DNA from: Nanobdellota archaeon
Lineage (GTDB): Archaea; Nanobdellota; Nanobdellia; Pacearchaeales; GW2011-AR1
NCBI GenBank assembly: GCA_030704765.1
Contig: JAUYDD010000179.1
Span: 1 to 7,404 of the forward strand
Direction: 5' to 3'
DNA length: 7,404 bases
A model generated the notes under the pieces. It did no database searches, was not told where the DNA came from, and saw only the letters and a list, made by a program, of their open reading frames with translations. Positions 5,934-7,404 of this stretch are shown here, one piece after another (positions within the stretch are counted from its first letter, which is position 1; the number at the start of each line of letters is the position of its first letter). A program made the translations under genes and the position numbers.

Positions 5934-7037
5934 ATGGCTGAAAACAACTATAGTTATCTAGATGAGCATGGAGTAATAGAGGTTCCAAAGATCAGAGCTG
6001 AAGAATCAGATAAGGAAAAACCTTTATCTAAGCTAGATATATTGAAGAAATTGTCTTCTGGAACTGGTTTAAGGGAAGCTTTGAATGATATTGTCTCTGG
6101 TGGAATGGGAGCAATTATCGTGATATCTAATAAAAATGCTTTTAATGTATTTAAAGGAGGTTTTAATGTAAACTGCAAGTTCACACCAAGAAAACTCACT
6201 GAACTCGCTAAAATGGATGGGGCAATAGTTTTATCAGAAGATTTCAAGAAAATAATCTCTGCTAATACTTTATTAGTTCCTAGCATGGAATTTTCTTCTA
6301 TGGAGACTGGAACAAGGCACCAGGCTGCTGAAAGAACAGCAAAACAAATAAATGGCCTTGTTATAACAGTCTCTGAAAGAAAAGGGTCTATTACTATATT
6401 TTATGGCAATTCTAGATATGTTTTACAGAACACTCATGAATTATTAAGGAGGGCAACAGAGACCTTGCAGATATTAGAAAAACAAAAAGAGGTGTTTAAT
6501 GAACTTATTTCTAATTTGAATGTTTTAGAAGCAACAAATCTCGTATCAATAGCTGAAGTCTGCACAATACTGGAAAGACTTGAAATGATAAAAAAAATGG
6601 CTAATATAATAAATGAATATATACTTGAACTTGGAAAAGATGGGATAATCTTAAGGATGCGCATGAGGGAACTTACAAAAGGAATAGAAGATAAAGAAGA
6701 TTTTATAATAAAAGATTATATATCAAGGCCTGCTAGAGTAAGGCCTTTTTTTGACAGCCTTAATTTTGATGAATTATTGGATTTGGAAAACATTTCAAAA
6801 GTATTATTTGGAAAATCCCTAGATTTTAGTATTATTCCAAAAGGTTATAGATTATTGTCTAAAACTCATCTATCAAAAGCTGATATAGAGATATTGATAA
6901 AACATTTCAAGAATCTTGATGGAATATTTTCTGCAGATAAAGATATTTTAGAAAGATTATTAAAAGATGATGCTGAAACTCTGCAAAGGGAATTATCAAC
7001 ATTAAGAGAGCATATTATGGTTGGAAAAAAGATTTGA
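5934..7037 (+). CDS. disA: DisA-type diadenylate cyclase (c-di-AMP synthase)
   Basis: The 367-residue product should condense two ATP into cyclic di-AMP in the cytoplasm. It aligns by eye over nearly its whole length with bacterial DisA (about 360 residues). The DAC domain (about 35-165) contains the DGA motif in LAKMDGAIVLSED (Asp95) and the second catalytic motif in ETGTRHQAAERTAKQ. There the usual RHR reads RHQ (residues 128-130). A helical linker follows (about 170-265), with DisA-like IIKDY and IPKGYRLLSK. The C-terminal part corresponds to the DisA helix-hairpin-helix DNA-binding domain, but the GIG-type hairpin expected after FSADKDILERL is replaced by KDDAETLQREL, so DNA binding may be weakened or lost. 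Start chosen at the ATG with GAGGT upstream; an in-frame TTG at 5910 would add 8 residues. Substitution of the second Arg may affect ATP contacts; activity is likely but unproven. Confidence 0.9.
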   Translation: MAENNYSYLDEHGVIEVPKIRAEESDKEKPLSKLDILKKLSSGTGLREALNDIVSGGMGAIIVISNKNAFNVFKGGFNVNCKFTPRKLTELAKMDGAIVLSEDFKKIISANTLLVPSMEFSSMETGTRHQAAERTAKQINGLVITVSERKGSITIFYGNSRYVLQNTHELLRRATETLQILEKQKEVFNELISNLNVLEATNLVSIAEVCTILERLEMIKKMANIINEYILELGKDGIILRMRMRELTKGIEDKEDFIIKDYISRPARVRPFFDSLNFDELLDLENISKVLFGKSLDFSIIPKGYRLLSKTHLSKADIEILIKHFKNLDGIFSADKDILERLLKDDAETLQRELSTLREHIMVGKKI

Positions 7038-7073
7038 TAAAGAATTTTGATAAAATGTTCTTCATACTAGATA

Positions 7074-7079
7074 TTTTTT
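7074..7079 (+). terminator. T6 tract downstream of disA
   Basis: A run of six T residues lies 37 bases after the disA stop codon and directly before repeat copy 2. It is a plausible archaeal U-tract terminator, and the T7 at the end of copy 2 (7201-7207) would be a stronger backup. Confidence 0.35.
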
Positions 7080-7211
7080 ATGTCGGAAATTGAAAACCTC
7101 ATCTTTTAAGATGAGGTAGTTTACCTGCATTCAATTTCCGAGCATCCTAAAAACAAGGGCCTATCACAAACCCACACCTTTAGGTGTGGGTGGCCCATTG
7201 TTTTTTTGATA
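7080..7211 (+). repeat. Structured repeat, copy 2 (complete 132-nt unit)
   Basis: This is the only complete, uninterrupted unit in the window. Domain 1 has an outer stem 7080-7094 with 7130-7145 (15 bp, bulged G7142) and an inner hairpin 7097-7105 with 7108-7116 (CCTCATCTT/AAGATGAGG). Domain 2 has an outer stem 7149-7161 with 7192-7205 (13 bp, bulged A7197) and an apical hairpin 7171-7178 with 7183-7190 (loop TTTA). A T7 run follows. The unit begins at ATGTC, as copy 3 does, and ends at TTTGATA, as copy 1 does, with unrelated flanks beyond, so these are probably its true limits. No ORF spans it. Candidates are a non-coding RNA or a folded mobile-element end pair of IS200/IS605 type. Confidence 0.85.
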
Positions 7212-7267
7212 AAAATATTCCCTAAAATTTGTAGTGTAACAAGATTTTTCTATTGTTTTTAGTTATA

Positions 7268-7404
7268 ATGTCAGAAATTAAACCACATCTTTTAAGATGT
7301 GGATGTTAGTTTGTTTTAATTTCTGAGCATCCTAAAAACAAGGGCCAATCAAACCACACTCGCCAGCAGGCGATTTTTTGCCGTGGCAAAAAACCTTTAG
7401 GGTG
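7268..7404 (+). repeat. Structured repeat, copy 3 (diverged, interrupted, cut by window end)
   Basis: Domain 1 is complete: outer stem 7268-7282 with 7315-7330 (bulged G7327, as in copy 2) and inner hairpin 7283-7291 with 7294-7302 (CCACATCTT/AAGATGTGG). Compared with copy 2, every difference in these stems is paired. Domain 2 begins with the conserved CCTAAAAACAAGGGCC, but its apical hairpin is split by a 34-nt insert (7360-7393), and the 3' arm of the outer stem lies beyond the window. The 56-nt spacer 7212-7267 before it carries no recognisable gene. Confidence 0.8.
7360..7393 (+). repeat. Insert of two adjacent perfect hairpins in repeat copy 3
   Basis: TCGCC-AGCA-GGCGA (7360-7373) is directly followed by TTTTTTGCC-GT-GGCAAAAAA (7374-7393), both perfect inverted repeats. 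Removing them restores CCACACCC-TTTA-GGGTG, the start of an apical hairpin equivalent to that of copies 1 and 2. Its base composition is more GC-rich than its surroundings and unrelated to the insert in copy 1. Confidence 0.75.

Noticed and set aside
5954..6286. Minus-strand ORF of 110 codons opposite disA
   Set aside because: It is antisense to the catalytic domain of DisA, whose conserved motifs clearly explain this sequence.
6434..6664. Minus-strand ORF of 76 codons opposite disA
   Set aside because: It is antisense to the helical linker of DisA; the apparent Ile/Ser-rich hydrophobic protein is a composition effect.
1..7211. Integron attC sites bounding a gene cassette
   Set aside because: The bulged bases and inverted arms are suggestive, but no RYYYAAC/GTTRRRY pair is found at the unit ends, no integrase is visible, and a four- to five-gene cassette would be atypical.
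7080..7211. Firm call of an IS200/IS605 element or TnpB-guided RNA
   Set aside because: The end hairpins recall such elements, but no tnpA or tnpB coding sequence or remnant lies in the window and no cleavage-site tetranucleotide could be identified, so it remains only one of several explanations.
7212..7267. Decayed further copy of the repeat in the spacer between copies 2 and 3
   Set aside because: CCCTAAAA and the AACAAG...TATTGTTTTT pairing recall parts of the repeat, but matches are short and AT-rich and cannot be told from chance.
7080..7404. CRISPR array
   Set aside because: The units are 132 nt with complex internal folds, only two in tandem with a 56-nt spacer, and no cas gene is present. 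This does not fit short repeats with regular spacers.

Overview
The window looks like chromosomal DNA of an AT-rich archaeon, possibly a DPANN lineage such as Woesearchaeota or Pacearchaeota. That placement is inference. The visible support is archaeal TATA boxes (TTTAAATAG, TTTATAAA) about 29 to 33 bases before the start codon of four genes, which implies leaderless mRNAs. Codon choice also fits, being dominated by AGA/AGG for arginine and ATA for isoleucine, and the secreted beta-propeller proteins are of a type common in archaea.

Layout. Positions 1-141 hold the 3' part of a structured repeat (copy 1). A short membrane-protein gene follows on the minus strand (251-448). The divergent region 449-717 carries two near-identical operator-promoter modules 134 bp apart. 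The first drives a 37-codon ORF (584-697). The second drives a large gene (718-3240) encoding a winged-helix DNA-binding domain, one membrane segment and an external beta-propeller. A tandem paralogue (3274-5682) keeps the membrane anchor and propeller but has no DNA-binding domain. A 227-bp gap with nested inverted repeats precedes a DisA-type diadenylate cyclase gene (5934-7037). The right end (7080-7404) holds two more copies of the structured repeat.

How the parts may work together. The first propeller protein has the architecture of a membrane-bound one-component regulator that senses outside the cell and binds DNA inside. The duplicated palindromes just upstream of its own TATA box and that of the small ORF are natural candidate targets. 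The second propeller protein may be a co-sensor or partner. The cyclase should make c-di-AMP, a second messenger linked to osmotic and envelope homeostasis in other organisms. A functional link to the surface proteins is suggested only by proximity.

Most unusual signal. The repeat family at both ends is a 132-nt, two-domain foldable element. Copies 2 and 3 differ in domain 1 stems only by paired, structure-preserving changes. Copies 1 and 3 are each interrupted, at different places, by a block made of two adjacent hairpins. This could be a non-coding RNA family, a mobile element that moves as folded single-stranded DNA, or a terminator-like element that tolerates palindromic insertions.
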